Source: Asticcacaulis sp.
Lineage (GTDB): Bacteria; Pseudomonadota; Alphaproteobacteria; Caulobacterales; Caulobacteraceae
Direction: 5' to 3'
Length of the DNA stretch: 17,417 nt
Assembly (NCBI RefSeq): GCF_020217185.1
Contig: NZ_JAIWNX010000280.1
Span: 1-17,417 of the forward strand
Below, one piece after another: positions 1 through 6,883 of this stretch. A program made the position numbers and the translations under genes. Position 1 is the stretch's first letter; every line of letters begins with the position of its first letter. The notes below the pieces were generated by a model, which saw only the letters and a program-made list of their open reading frames with translations, did no database searches and was not told where the DNA came from.

Positions 1-1
1 G

Positions 2-1852
2 GACCGCGCGCCCTCCATCACCTATCTGGATCGCTCCGGCGCGCTGGTAGCTGTGCGCGGTTCGCAGTTTGCGCCGCCGGTCGATATCGACGAATTGCCG
101 GACTATGTGCCCGCGGCCTTTATCGCCATCGAAGACCGCCGCTTCTATCACCATTTTGGCTTTGACCCCATCGGGGTCGGCCGCGCCCTGATCCGCAATG
201 CCACACGCAAGGAAGGTGCCAATCTGGCTGGTGGTTCGACCATCACGCAGCAGTTGGCGCGCAACCTCTTCCTCTCCAACGACCAGAATGTGAAGCGCAA
301 GGTGCAGGAACTGATCCTGTCCGTGTGGCTGGAGATGAAGTTCACCAAGAAGCAGATCCTGGCCCTCTACCTTAACCGCGTGTGGTTCGGCGGCGGGGCG
401 ACCGGCATCGAAGCGGCCGCTCAGCGTTATTTCAACAAACCGGCCAAGGACCTGACCATCGGCGAAGCGGCCATGCTGGCTGGCATGATGAAGGGCCCGT
501 CGCGCTATTCACCGCTGTCGGACAAGGACCGCGCCATTCGCCGCACCGAGATCGTGCTGAACGAAATGGTGGAGGCCAAGGTCATCACGCCGGAACAGCG
601 CGCCGACGTATTCAAGACCGGCATCAAGGTGTCGCGCACGCTCGCCACCGAACACGCGCAATATTACGTCGATTGGCTGCAATCGGAGATCGGTCAGATG
701 ATCGACCTCAGCCAGCTCAAGGACGATATCATCGTTGAAACCACGCTCGACCTGCCGATCCAGACCGACGCTGAACGCGCCGTCAAGGCGATGATGGAGC
801 GCGACGTCAAGAAGAAGGTGGAGCAGGCGGCGCTGGTCTCTATCGACGGCGAAGGCCGCGTGCGCGCCCTTATCGGCGGCGTCTCCTATTCCGACAGCCA
901 GTTCAACCGCGCCATCGACGCCAAGCGTCAGGCGGGTTCGGCCTTCAAACCCTTCGTCTATCTGACGGCCATGGAAAGTGGTCAGTTCCGCCCCGATACG
1001 CCTGTGGTGGATGAGCCCGTCACCATCGACGGCTGGACCCCCGCCAACTACACCAACAAATATCTGGGCGACATCACCCTGACCACGGCGCTGGCGCAGT
1101 CGATCAACACGGTCGCCGCGCGTCTGGCCGATCAGGTGGGGCGCTCCAATGTGGCCGCGACCGCACGCCGTCTGGGCATCACCTCCAAGATCAATACCGA
1201 TCCGGCCATGGCGCTCGGCACCGCCGATGTGACGCCGCTGGAAATGGCGCGCGCCTATGTGCCCTTCTCCAACGGCGGCTATAAGGTCGCGCCCTATGGC
1301 ATCGTGCGTATCCGCACCACCAAAGGCAAGGTCCTGTATCAGCATAGCGCGGCGGACAGCCGGGCCCTGGTGATCAACAACCCGGCGCTCGGCTATATGA
1401 ACCAGATGATGCGCGAAGTGGTGCGCTCAGGTACGGGTTCGGGTGTTCGCCTGTCACAGTTTGATATTGCCGGTAAGACGGGCACGACTTCGGATTACCG
1501 CGATGCGTGGTTCGTCGGCTATACGGGGGGCTTCACCACCGCCGTCTGGGTGGGGCGCGACAACAATTCACAAATGGCCAAGGTGACCGGTGGCGGTACG
1601 CCGGCGGCCATCTGGCGTGAATACATGTCGCGCGCCCTGACGCGTATCAAGGTTTCGACCATTCCCACCGGGACGGGTACGCTCGATACGGGGGCGACCA
1701 CAGCCGTCGATGACTTGCTCGGCACAGCGACCAGCGCCGAGGCCCCGACGGTGACCATCGAACCGGCGCAACCGGCAAAGTCGGAAACCCCGCAAACGCT
1801 CGACGAAGTGTTTGAAGACGCCCAAAAGGACTCCCAGAAGCGTAATCCCTAG
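2..1852 (+). CDS. Class A penicillin-binding protein (bifunctional glycosyltransferase/transpeptidase), 5' partial
   Basis: Polymerises lipid II into glycan strands and cross-links peptide stems in the periplasm. The frame is open to the left edge; the in-frame GTG at 53 is internal, since the upstream codons read DRAPSITYLDRSGALVAV, the usual lead-in to this family's GT51 domain. Numbering from that GTG: glycosyltransferase motif EDRRFYHH with catalytic E27, GGSTITQQLARNLFL at 60-74, a RKVQE motif near 82 and KKQILALYLN near 99-108. The transpeptidase has SAFK (S296, K299), SIN (S350-N352) and KTGT (K475). The N-terminal membrane anchor lies outside the window. The C-terminal ~50 residues are low-complexity, rich in Thr, Ala and Pro. 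The TAG stop is part of the CTAG that opens the palindrome at 1849. Alphaproteobacteria carry several paralogues, so I give no symbol. Family assignment is secure. Confidence 0.95.
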   Translation, partial: DRAPSITYLDRSGALVAVRGSQFAPPVDIDELPDYVPAAFIAIEDRRFYHHFGFDPIGVGRALIRNATRKEGANLAGGSTITQQLARNLFLSNDQNVKRKVQELILSVWLEMKFTKKQILALYLNRVWFGGGATGIEAAAQRYFNKPAKDLTIGEAAMLAGMMKGPSRYSPLSDKDRAIRRTEIVLNEMVEAKVITPEQRADVFKTGIKVSRTLATEHAQYYVDWLQSEIGQMIDLSQLKDDIIVETTLDLPIQTDAERAVKAMMERDVKKKVEQAALVSIDGEGRVRALIGGVSYSDSQFNRAIDAKRQAGSAFKPFVYLTAMESGQFRPDTPVVDEPVTIDGWTPANYTNKYLGDITLTTALAQSINTVAARLADQVGRSNVAATARRLGITSKINTDPAMALGTADVTPLEMARAYVPFSNGGYKVAPYGIVRIRTTKGKVLYQHSAADSRALVINNPALGYMNQMMREVVRSGTGSGVRLSQFDIAGKTGTTSDYRDAWFVGYTGGFTTAVWVGRDNNSQMAKVTGGGTPAAIWREYMSRALTRIKVSTIPTGTGTLDTGATTAVDDLLGTATSAEAPTVTIEPAQPAKSETPQTLDEVFEDAQKDSQKRNP

Positions 1853-1990
1853 ATCATTATGATTTCTGGTAGAAACATAATGATCCAGATTTTTGTTTAG
1901 CCCCTCGCCGGGCGGTGGCTCCGCCACCTTGGCCGCCGCCTCAATGGCGGCTTGAGCGGAATGATTCCATTTGAAATCATTCCGCTCTAA
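1849..1990 (-). repeat. Composite palindromic repeat element, copy 1 (intergenic)
   Basis: Two parts are visible. A hairpin at 1849-1888 has arms CTAGATCATTATG and CATAATGATCCAG (one mismatch). A 108-nt unit at 1883-1990 is, on the minus strand, almost identical to the unit inside mutM at 3547-3654. That unit contains three nested stems: AGCGGAATGATT/AATCATTCCGCT (1955-1986), GCCGCC/GGCGGC (near 1933-1951) and GGTGGC/GCCACC (near 1914-1927). By eye fewer than ten positions differ between the copies, and the two small indels cancel, so both are 108 nt. The stop codon of the upstream penicillin-binding protein gene lies in the first CTAG. Possible roles are a terminator or simply a mobile palindromic repeat. 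Confidence 0.85.
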
Positions 1991-2027
1991 ACACCTGACG
2001 CTGACCAAACAACGCCCGAAAACGCTC

Positions 2028-2061
2028 AAGGGTTAACGGTTTTCAAATACCGTTAACCCTT
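2028..2061. terminator. Perfect 13-bp inverted repeat followed by T-rich run
   Basis: AAGGGTTAACGGT (2028-2040) pairs perfectly with ACCGTTAACCCTT (2049-2061) around an 8-nt loop, followed by TTGCTTTTGCC. It lies between the penicillin-binding protein gene and the aldo/keto reductase-like gene, about 160 nt before the latter. A Rho-independent terminator is the simplest reading; the GC content of the stem is modest. The stem contains two GTTAAC cores, but the spacing of their TTAA halves does not fit a CtrA box. Confidence 0.6.
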
Positions 2062-2222
2062 TTGCTTTTGCCCTATGGTTTTCAACTGTGGAAGACCGCT
2101 TTTTCCTGCAAATTTGTCATAAATACCCGCCGCTGTTCAGAGGTTGTTTAACCTTTGACCGCAGAATCCTGGATGTCACAGGTCATAGCCTGTTGGAATC
2201 ATTAAGGTTTGGGTAAGGATCA
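2062..2222 (+). other. Leader region of the aldo/keto reductase-like gene
   Basis: Moderately AT-rich sequence without an open frame of note. AGGTT-N4-AACCT at about 2140-2153 and ACAGG-N6-CCTGT near 2179-2194 are short symmetric sequences. TTAA-GGTTTGG-GTAA near 2202-2216 resembles a CtrA box with one mismatch. A GAATC (GANTC-type) occurs near 2164. No convincing -35/-10 pair was found. AAGGA just before the ATG at 2223 is a plausible ribosome binding site. Confidence 0.35.
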
Positions 2223-3143
2223 ATGAAAGCGGCTCTGGGCCTAGGATCGGCGCAATTCGGATGCGACTACGGCATCTCGAACCTGCGCGGCCGCGTGTCC
2301 GAAGACGAGGTCCGCCAGATCCTGCAATACGCGGCCCAGTGCGGCCTGAAGGCCATCGACGTCGCCCCCTATGAAGGCGATGTCGAACGCATACTCGGCC
2401 GTTGCTGGCCCTTCCCCTCACCGTTCAAGCCGCAAATCCGCAGCGTCCGCGCCGAAAGAGGGCTCGACTGGGTCGAATCCCGCCTTAAGCGTTCGGTCGA
2501 GCATATGGGTCTGGCCCGCGTCGGCGTCGGCATGATCGACGATGCGGCCGACCTGATGGGCCCCCAAGGCGATGCCCTGTGGGCGCGTATGGAAAAGCTG
2601 AAGGCCGACGGCCTGTTTTCCCGCATCGGTATTTCGGCGCGTTACGAAGATTCACCCGTGGCCCTGGCCAAGCGCTTCAAGCCCGACCTTATTCAGGTGC
2701 CGACCTCAATCCTCGATCAGCGACTGGTGCGTGAAGGCGCTCTGGAAGCGCTGGCCGGCATGGGCATCGAGGTGCAGGTACGCTCGGTCTTCCTTCAGGG
2801 CCTGTTGTTCACGCCGCGCGAAGCCCTGCCTGCCAATCTGCAACCGCTGGGCCCGCAATTGTCGCGCATCCGTCGCCACCTGCTGGAAACCGCGACCGAC
2901 CCCTTGCACGCGGCCCTGAGCTACGCCCTGAACCTCAAGGGCGTGTCTTCGGTGATCGTCGGCGTTACCTCAGCCGCCGAACTGCGCGCCGTCATTGCCG
3001 CCTCAGATCGGCCACGCCCGGACCTCGCCTGGCACGCCTTTGCCATCGAAGACCCGATCGCGCTCAACCCGGCGCTCTGGCACGCCGACCTCAGCGACGA
3101 CCCACGCCTGCGCGAACGCCGCTCGGTCATCTGCGCCGCTTAA
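2223..3143 (+). CDS. Aldo/keto reductase-like protein, atypical active site
   Basis: 306 residues. The fold is recognisable from LGLGSAQFGCDYGISN at 5-20 and the DxAxxY-like segment D46-V-A-P-Y50. Later come a K69 in the position of the catalytic lysine, GLFSRIGISA, and a C-terminal SSVIVGVTSAAEL typical of the NADP-binding end of aldo/keto reductases. The opening resembles family members found in polysaccharide or sugar-modification clusters (recall only). The conserved catalytic histidine, normally in a 'LLHDPDDL'-type segment, appears replaced by Asp: the matching stretch reads MIDDAADL at 104-111. It may therefore not be a standard carbonyl reductase. ATG at 2223 is preceded by AAGGA at good spacing. 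It appears monocistronic, and no neighbour suggests a substrate. Family fairly sure, function unknown. Confidence 0.85.
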   Translation: MKAALGLGSAQFGCDYGISNLRGRVSEDEVRQILQYAAQCGLKAIDVAPYEGDVERILGRCWPFPSPFKPQIRSVRAERGLDWVESRLKRSVEHMGLARVGVGMIDDAADLMGPQGDALWARMEKLKADGLFSRIGISARYEDSPVALAKRFKPDLIQVPTSILDQRLVREGALEALAGMGIEVQVRSVFLQGLLFTPREALPANLQPLGPQLSRIRRHLLETATDPLHAALSYALNLKGVSSVIVGVTSAAELRAVIAASDRPRPDLAWHAFAIEDPIALNPALWHADLSDDPRLRERRSVICAA

Positions 3144-3279
3144 AGCCTGCCAAGGCTCTGGCTTCGAAATAAGAACATCCGTCCGTGTGCCGAAAAACAA
3201 AGGGCTCAGCGCCTCTTTTCGTGTTTTTCGTGGCTAAAATAATCTACACAGGCAGGTACACTTTCATGCTGGATCGTTT

Positions 3280-4257
3280 ATGCCCGAACTGCCCGAAGTC
3301 GAAACCGTCCGGCGCGGCCTGACGCCTGCGCTGGAGCACGCGCGGCTGAGCGGCCTGCGCCTGCATCGGTCCAATCTGCGCTATGCCTTCCCGGAGCGCT
3401 TTGCCGAGCAACTGGAAGGGGCCGAAATCCTGCGGCTGGAGCGCCGCGCCAAATACCTGCTGTTCCACCTCGACACGCAGGCTGTATGGGTCACCCACCT
3501 TGGCATGACCGGACGATTTCAGGTCACTGACATCGACGGGCAAAGCCTAGAGCGGAATGATTTCTACAGGAATCATTCCGCTCAAGCCGCCATTGAGGCG
3601 GCGGCCAAGGTGGCGCAAGCCACCGCCCGGCGAGGGGCTAAACAAAAGCTGGATGGCAACTATTACCACGCGGTGCGGCCTGATCCCAAACACCTGCACG
3701 TTCAGGTGCTGGCCACCAAAGGCGGCGTGACGCGCCTGATCGACTTCTATGACCCGCGCCGCTTCGGCTTCATGCTGTTATTGCGCCCTGACGAACTTTA
3801 CGCGCAAGGCTGGTACAAGGGGCTGGGCCTCGAACCCCTGTCCGACGCCCTGAACGCCGACGCCTTGCACGCCCTGTTCAGCCCCCGCCGCACACCGCTG
3901 AAAAGCCTGCTGATGGATCAGACGCTGATTTCGGGGTTGGGCAATATCTATGTCTGTGAGGCCCTGTGGCGGGCCGCCCTGTCGCCCGACCTGCCCAGCG
4001 ACAGGCTGAGCCACACCAAGGCGGCTGAGCTGACCCTGGCCGTGCGTGAGGTGCTGGAAGAGGCCGTGGCGGCGGGCGGCTCCTCGATCAGCGATTTCGC
4101 CTCCGCTTCCGGCGAGCTGGGCTATTTTCAGCACCGCTTCCGCGTCTATGATCGCGAGGATGAGCCCTGCCTGCGGCCCGGTTGCGGGGGCACCATTGCC
4201 CGCAAAACCCATTCTGGGCGCTCGACTTTTTATTGTCCGGCGTGCCAGAAAGGTTAA
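3280..4257 (+). CDS. mutM: Formamidopyrimidine-DNA glycosylase (8-oxoG repair) with in-frame palindromic insertion
   Basis: Bifunctional DNA glycosylase/AP lyase that removes 8-oxoguanine and formamidopyrimidines. The start is fixed by MPELPEVE: P2 is the catalytic N-terminal nucleophile and E3 is conserved. Also visible are K58 (RRAKYLL), LGMTGRF at 74-80, YDPRRFGF at 157-164, QTLISGLGNIY near 214-224, and a C-terminal zinc finger C297-x4-C302...C319-x2-C322 with GRSTFYC (R313). At 325 residues it exceeds the usual ~270-290. Residues L90-D125 (36 aa) are encoded by a palindromic repeat (3547-3654), placed in the loop between the GMTG strand and the next β-strand. That loop is variable in length in the family. 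Without the insert it would be 289 residues. All core catalytic and zinc residues remain, so the enzyme is probably functional. It lies upstream of rpsT-dnaA, a common alphaproteobacterial arrangement. Confidence 0.97.
   Translation: MPELPEVETVRRGLTPALEHARLSGLRLHRSNLRYAFPERFAEQLEGAEILRLERRAKYLLFHLDTQAVWVTHLGMTGRFQVTDIDGQSLERNDFYRNHSAQAAIEAAAKVAQATARRGAKQKLDGNYYHAVRPDPKHLHVQVLATKGGVTRLIDFYDPRRFGFMLLLRPDELYAQGWYKGLGLEPLSDALNADALHALFSPRRTPLKSLLMDQTLISGLGNIYVCEALWRAALSPDLPSDRLSHTKAAELTLAVREVLEEAVAAGGSSISDFASASGELGYFQHRFRVYDREDEPCLRPGCGGTIARKTHSGRSTFYCPACQKG
3547..3654 (+). repeat. Palindromic repeat element, copy 2, inserted in frame in mutM
   Basis: 108 nt, exactly 36 codons, starting with CTAGAGCGG and ending with CTGGAT. 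The first stem pairs AGCGGAATGATT with AATCATTCCGCT. It is followed by GCCGCC/GGCGGC around ATTGA and by GGTGGC-GCAA-GCCACC. It matches the minus strand of 1883-1990 almost base for base, but here the extra hairpin that copy 1 carries beyond CTGGAT is absent. The encoded peptide (LERND...KQKLD) is Ala-, Lys- and Arg-rich and contains no stop in the mutM frame. Confidence 0.92.
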
Positions 4258-4280
4258 GGAGATCGGATGAGGCGAAAAAA

Positions 4281-4301
4281 GAGTCGTTCTGTGGATGATT
4301 C
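4281..4301 (+). promoter_or_regulatory. DnaA-box-like site flanked by two GANTC sites
   Basis: TGTGGATGA at 4290-4298 differs from the DnaA box TGTGGATAA at one position. GAGTC (4281-4285) and GATTC (4297-4301), both GANTC sites, bracket or overlap it. It lies just upstream of the rpsT promoter. A single near-match can occur by chance, so this is tentative. Confidence 0.35.
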
Positions 4302-4315
4302 TTGCCCCGAAAGCG

Positions 4316-4344
4316 TTGACCTGCCTGCGCCCTTCGGTTATATC
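4316..4344 (+). promoter_or_regulatory. Sigma-70-type promoter of rpsT
   Basis: TTGACC (4316-4321), a 17-nt spacer, then TATATC (4339-4344). Both hexamers are close to housekeeping consensus. Transcription would start about 80 nt before the rpsT ATG, in keeping with a highly expressed ribosomal protein gene. Confidence 0.7.
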
Positions 4345-4428
4345 CCGCCCCCTTGAAATTCGTGTCGCGGCCCCCTTTAGAAGGCTGGCGCCGCGGCTCC
4401 CTTAACTTATCGTCCCCTGAGGTGATGA

Positions 4429-4695
4429 ATGGCAAATAATCCCGGCGCCAAGAAAGCGATCCGCAAGATCGCCCGCCGTACCGAAGTCAACAAGGCGCGC
4501 CGTTCGCGCGTCCGTACCTACGTGCGCAAGTTCGAAGAAGCTCTGGCCGCTGGCGATGCCGCCGTTGCCAAGACCGCCTTCATCGAAGCGCAATCCGAAC
4601 TGATGCGCGCCGTGTCGAAGGGCGTGGTGCACAAGAATACCGGCGCCCGCAAGGTGTCGCGTCTGGCCGCCGCTCTCAAGAAGCTGGCTGCCTAA
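4429..4695 (+). CDS. rpsT: 30S ribosomal protein S20
   Basis: 88 residues, the usual size. It is a very basic, helical protein that binds 16S rRNA early in 30S assembly. [17 protein letters not shown] and [18 protein letters not shown] are signature N- and C-terminal segments of bacterial S20. GAGGTGATGA directly before the ATG provides a strong Shine-Dalgarno sequence. It has its own good promoter (4316-4344) and sits upstream of dnaA, as in other alphaproteobacteria. In E. coli S20 regulates its own translation (known for that species); nothing here shows this directly. Confidence 0.97.
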   Translation: MANNPGAKKAIRKIARRTEVNKARRSRVRTYVRKFEEALAAGDAAVAKTAFIEAQSELMRAVSKGVVHKNTGARKVSRLAAALKKLAA

Positions 4696-4712
4696 TTTCC
4701 TTTTCCTGATTA

Positions 4713-4762
4713 CAACAAGCATCAGGCACAGAGCAATCCGCTCCGTGCGCTGATGTTTGTTG
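4713..4762 (+). terminator. Long imperfect hairpin downstream of rpsT
   Basis: Arms of about 22 nt: CAACAAGCATCAGGCACAGAGC (4713-4734) is nearly the reverse complement of 4740-4762, with two mismatches and one bulge around the loop AATCC. It starts 18 nt after the rpsT stop. The sequence after it (TCTTTGGG) is not a proper T-run, so it may be a weak terminator, an RNA-stabilising 3' stem or a palindromic repeat. Confidence 0.55.
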
Positions 4763-5334
4763 TCTTTGGGACTGTGATGAGTCCGGACGATCTTGCTGAG
4801 CGTCCGCGCTTTGGTTTTCCTAAATCTTTCAATGACCTGACATCTTTGCCACCTTGTGGTGAAGCGTCTTTTTGCGCGTAAAAGTTTTTTAACCCCTGCG
4901 TCAAAATGACAACGTCTTAACGGTTCGTAAATTTCTCCTTACCGGGGAAGACGTTATCAGAGTCAACAGAAATATCAGCGCTGGTCAGCAAATATCCTCG
5001 TTGACCTGACCGCCGGGAAAGCTAAGGTGAACCCATCTCGCCTTTCCATCCCAATACGGATGAAACGGTGGTGCCGGGCAATGCCTTGCACCAAACGAGA
5101 GTCTGTTGCCAAAATTTCACAAAACCAATGACTTAGGTTTTGCCGGAATGCGGATCAGATCGGGGGTGGACACAGCCTGACACTGGTTAAGGTGTGAACG
5201 CCAAGGGTTTTTGTAACCGGAGGCGGCTCTCCCTCTTCGGGTGTCAGGGGCTCTCTCAGAGCCTGTGTCAGCCCGTCTGAAGCCGTCGCCGCATAGCGTA
5301 AGAGTTGGGGAAAAATGATCGGGGCTTTGATAAC
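4763..5334 (+). promoter_or_regulatory. dnaA upstream control region and leader
   Basis: About 570 nt without a credible gene. It holds three GANTC sites, all GAGTC: 4779-4783, 4960-4964 and 5099-5103. A candidate promoter is TTGACC (5001-5006), 16 nt, TAAGGT (5023-5028). TTAA-CGGTTCG-TAAA near 4918-4932 resembles a CtrA box with one mismatch. GGCTCT-CTC-AGAGCC (5249-5263) is a perfect 6-bp hairpin in the putative leader. In Caulobacter, dnaA transcription responds to GANTC methylation and its long 5' leader affects translation (established for that genus); transfer to this sequence is inference. No cluster of DnaA boxes was seen, so I do not call an origin. Confidence 0.5.
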
Positions 5335-6768
5335 ATGCCAGGCGTAAACAACTGGTCGCCGATCCAGCCTGAAATGGTATGGACTAAAGTCGCATCCGCG
5401 CTTCGTCATGAACTGGGTGAGGGGCCGTACAACTCCTACGTCGCGCCGTCGGCGCTGCGACAGAACCCGCTGGGCGACCCGGTGCTGGTGACGCCGACGC
5501 TCTATGCCCGCGACTGGTTCGCCCGCAATGCCCTGCGCCGCGCTAACGAGCTGTGGGCGCAACACGATCCGGACCACCGTTCGCTGGAGCTGAAATCGCG
5601 CGCTGAATTCGATGATCAGTCGAAGGCCGCCCCCGTGACACCGGTAACCCGCGTGGATAGCGCCGAAAGTGCGCCCCCGCCCTCCGCCATGGCCCCTGTG
5701 GTCAATTTTCACGACGCCGCGGCCCGCGTGGCCGGTCTTCAGGAACGCCTGACGTTCGAGACCTTTGTGCCCGGTCGTGGCAATGAATTCGCCTATACCA
5801 TGTCGCGTCAGGTGGCCACCTGGGCGGATGGGCACTTTAACCCGGTCTTCTTCCACGGCCCTTACGGCTATGGGAAAACGCACCTTCTGAACGCCATCGC
5901 CTGGGAGGCGAAGGCCCGCCGTCAGGACGCGAAGGTCGTCTATCTGACCGCGGAAAAGTTCACCTCGACCTTTGTGAAATCGCTTCAGGACCGCTCCACC
6001 GCAGCCTTCAAGGATGAGTTGCGCAGCGCCGACCTGCTTCTGATCGACGATGTGCACTTTATCGGCGGCAAGACCTCTTCGCAGGAGGAGCTGTTTCACA
6101 CCTTGACCGCGCTGCTGGAAAACAATAAGCGCGTGGTGTTCACGGCGGACCGCCCGCCGTCGCACCTCAACGAAATCGAAGCGCGTCTCAGATCGCACCT
6201 GTCCTCCGGACTGGTTTGCGCTCTGGATGTCGCCGATCAAAGCCTGAGAATGGGCATTATCGAGCGCAAGCTCGATCAACTCGCTAAGCGTCTGGGTGTC
6301 GCCCAGAAGCCGCAACATGATGTACTGCAATTTTTAGCAGATCGCGTACCGGGTTCTATCCGAGAGCTGGAAGGGGCCGTTAATACCCTGGCCGCTTCGG
6401 CCGGTGCGCGTCTGGGGAGTTTGACTTTGGACGAAGCTATGGCCTTGCTGCAACCCAACCTGAAGGTATCGGCTGAGCGCCGCGTGACGGTCGATGAAAT
6501 CCAGAAGCTGACGGCGGATCACTTCGCCCTTAAGCAGGCGGACCTTCTGTCGGAGCGCCGCACGCGCTCGGTCGCCCGCCCGCGTCAGGTGGCGATGTGG
6601 CTGTGCAAGCAGCACACGACGCGTTCCTATCCGGACATCGGCCGCCGTTTCGGCGGGCGTGACCACACCACGGTTCTGCACGCCGTGAAGAAGGTTGAGG
6701 AGCTGCTGCAAAGCGACGAACAGATCGCCAAGGACGTGGAAGCGCTGACCCGCAAACTGCGTGGCTGA
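5335..6768 (+). CDS. dnaA: Chromosomal replication initiator protein DnaA
   Basis: AAA+ ATPase that binds DnaA boxes and opens the origin. From ATG 5335 it has 477 residues. Domain I begins at about residue 10 (PEMVWTKVASALRHELGEG). Walker A is GPYGYGKT (175-182) and Walker B LLLIDDVHF (D238, D239). RELEGAVNTL follows, and domain IV carries the DNA-binding signature GRRFGGRDHTTVLHA. The protein ends KLRG as in Caulobacter. Start choice: an in-frame TTG at 5305 would add 10 residues but has only a poorly placed purine stretch. ATG 5335 has CGGGG about 10 nt upstream. A separate out-of-frame ATG at 5315, with GGGG before it, opens a 10-codon frame that overlaps the 5335 start. A strong terminator follows at 6824. 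Confidence 0.97.
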   Translation: MPGVNNWSPIQPEMVWTKVASALRHELGEGPYNSYVAPSALRQNPLGDPVLVTPTLYARDWFARNALRRANELWAQHDPDHRSLELKSRAEFDDQSKAAPVTPVTRVDSAESAPPPSAMAPVVNFHDAAARVAGLQERLTFETFVPGRGNEFAYTMSRQVATWADGHFNPVFFHGPYGYGKTHLLNAIAWEAKARRQDAKVVYLTAEKFTSTFVKSLQDRSTAAFKDELRSADLLLIDDVHFIGGKTSSQEELFHTLTALLENNKRVVFTADRPPSHLNEIEARLRSHLSSGLVCALDVADQSLRMGIIERKLDQLAKRLGVAQKPQHDVLQFLADRVPGSIRELEGAVNTLAASAGARLGSLTLDEAMALLQPNLKVSAERRVTVDEIQKLTADHFALKQADLLSERRTRSVARPRQVAMWLCKQHTTRSYPDIGRRFGGRDHTTVLHAVKKVEELLQSDEQIAKDVEALTRKLRG

Positions 6769-6810
6769 TTAACCGGTTTAACCGGTTGACGCCGCTTAAT
6801 AAACATTTAA
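6769..6810 (+). promoter_or_regulatory. TTAA-rich array with perfect CtrA-type box
   Basis: A 9-nt direct repeat TTAACCGGT occurs twice (6769-6777, 6778-6786), also forming two AACCGGTT palindromes. It is followed by TTAA-TAAACAT-TTAA (6796-6810), an exact match to the TTAA-N7-TTAA pattern bound by CtrA in Caulobacter. It lies just after the dnaA stop and before the dnaA terminator, about 115 nt upstream of dnaN. Function inferred from the motif only. Confidence 0.5.
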
Positions 6811-6823
6811 GGTCTTGCGAAGC

Positions 6824-6848
6824 GCCGGGGCAACTGCCCCGGCCTTTT
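6824..6848 (+). terminator. Rho-independent terminator after dnaA
   Basis: GCCGGGGC (6824-6831), loop AACT, GCCCCGGC (6836-6843), then CTTTTGCT. A perfect 8-bp GC stem with a short T-run. It suggests dnaA and dnaN are not simply one transcript. Confidence 0.85.
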
Positions 6849-6883
6849 GCTCTATACCTACACGGCCGCAAAGGCTGGCTAAT

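Noticed and set aside
53..55. GTG at 53 as the true start of the penicillin-binding protein gene
   Set aside because: The frame is open and family-like to the window edge, and starting here would drop the membrane anchor and the beginning of the glycosyltransferase domain.
1568..2029. Minus-strand frame encoding the same peptide as the mutM insert
   Set aside because: It only reflects the repeat at 1883-1990 read on the minus strand and then runs antisense through the penicillin-binding protein gene; no ribosome binding site. The match is reported as a repeat, not a gene.
4771..4812. Hammerhead-like core (CTGTGATGAGTCCGGACGA)
   Set aside because: The CUGAUGA core is interrupted (CUGUGAUGA) and no GAAA partner with matching stems follows.
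4763..5334. Replication origin upstream of dnaA
   Set aside because: No cluster of DnaA boxes and no AT-rich unwinding region are visible; in Caulobacter the origin lies elsewhere (near hemE).
5155..6330. 391-codon minus-strand frame over dnaA
   Set aside because: Antisense shadow of dnaA with no family resemblance and no start signals.
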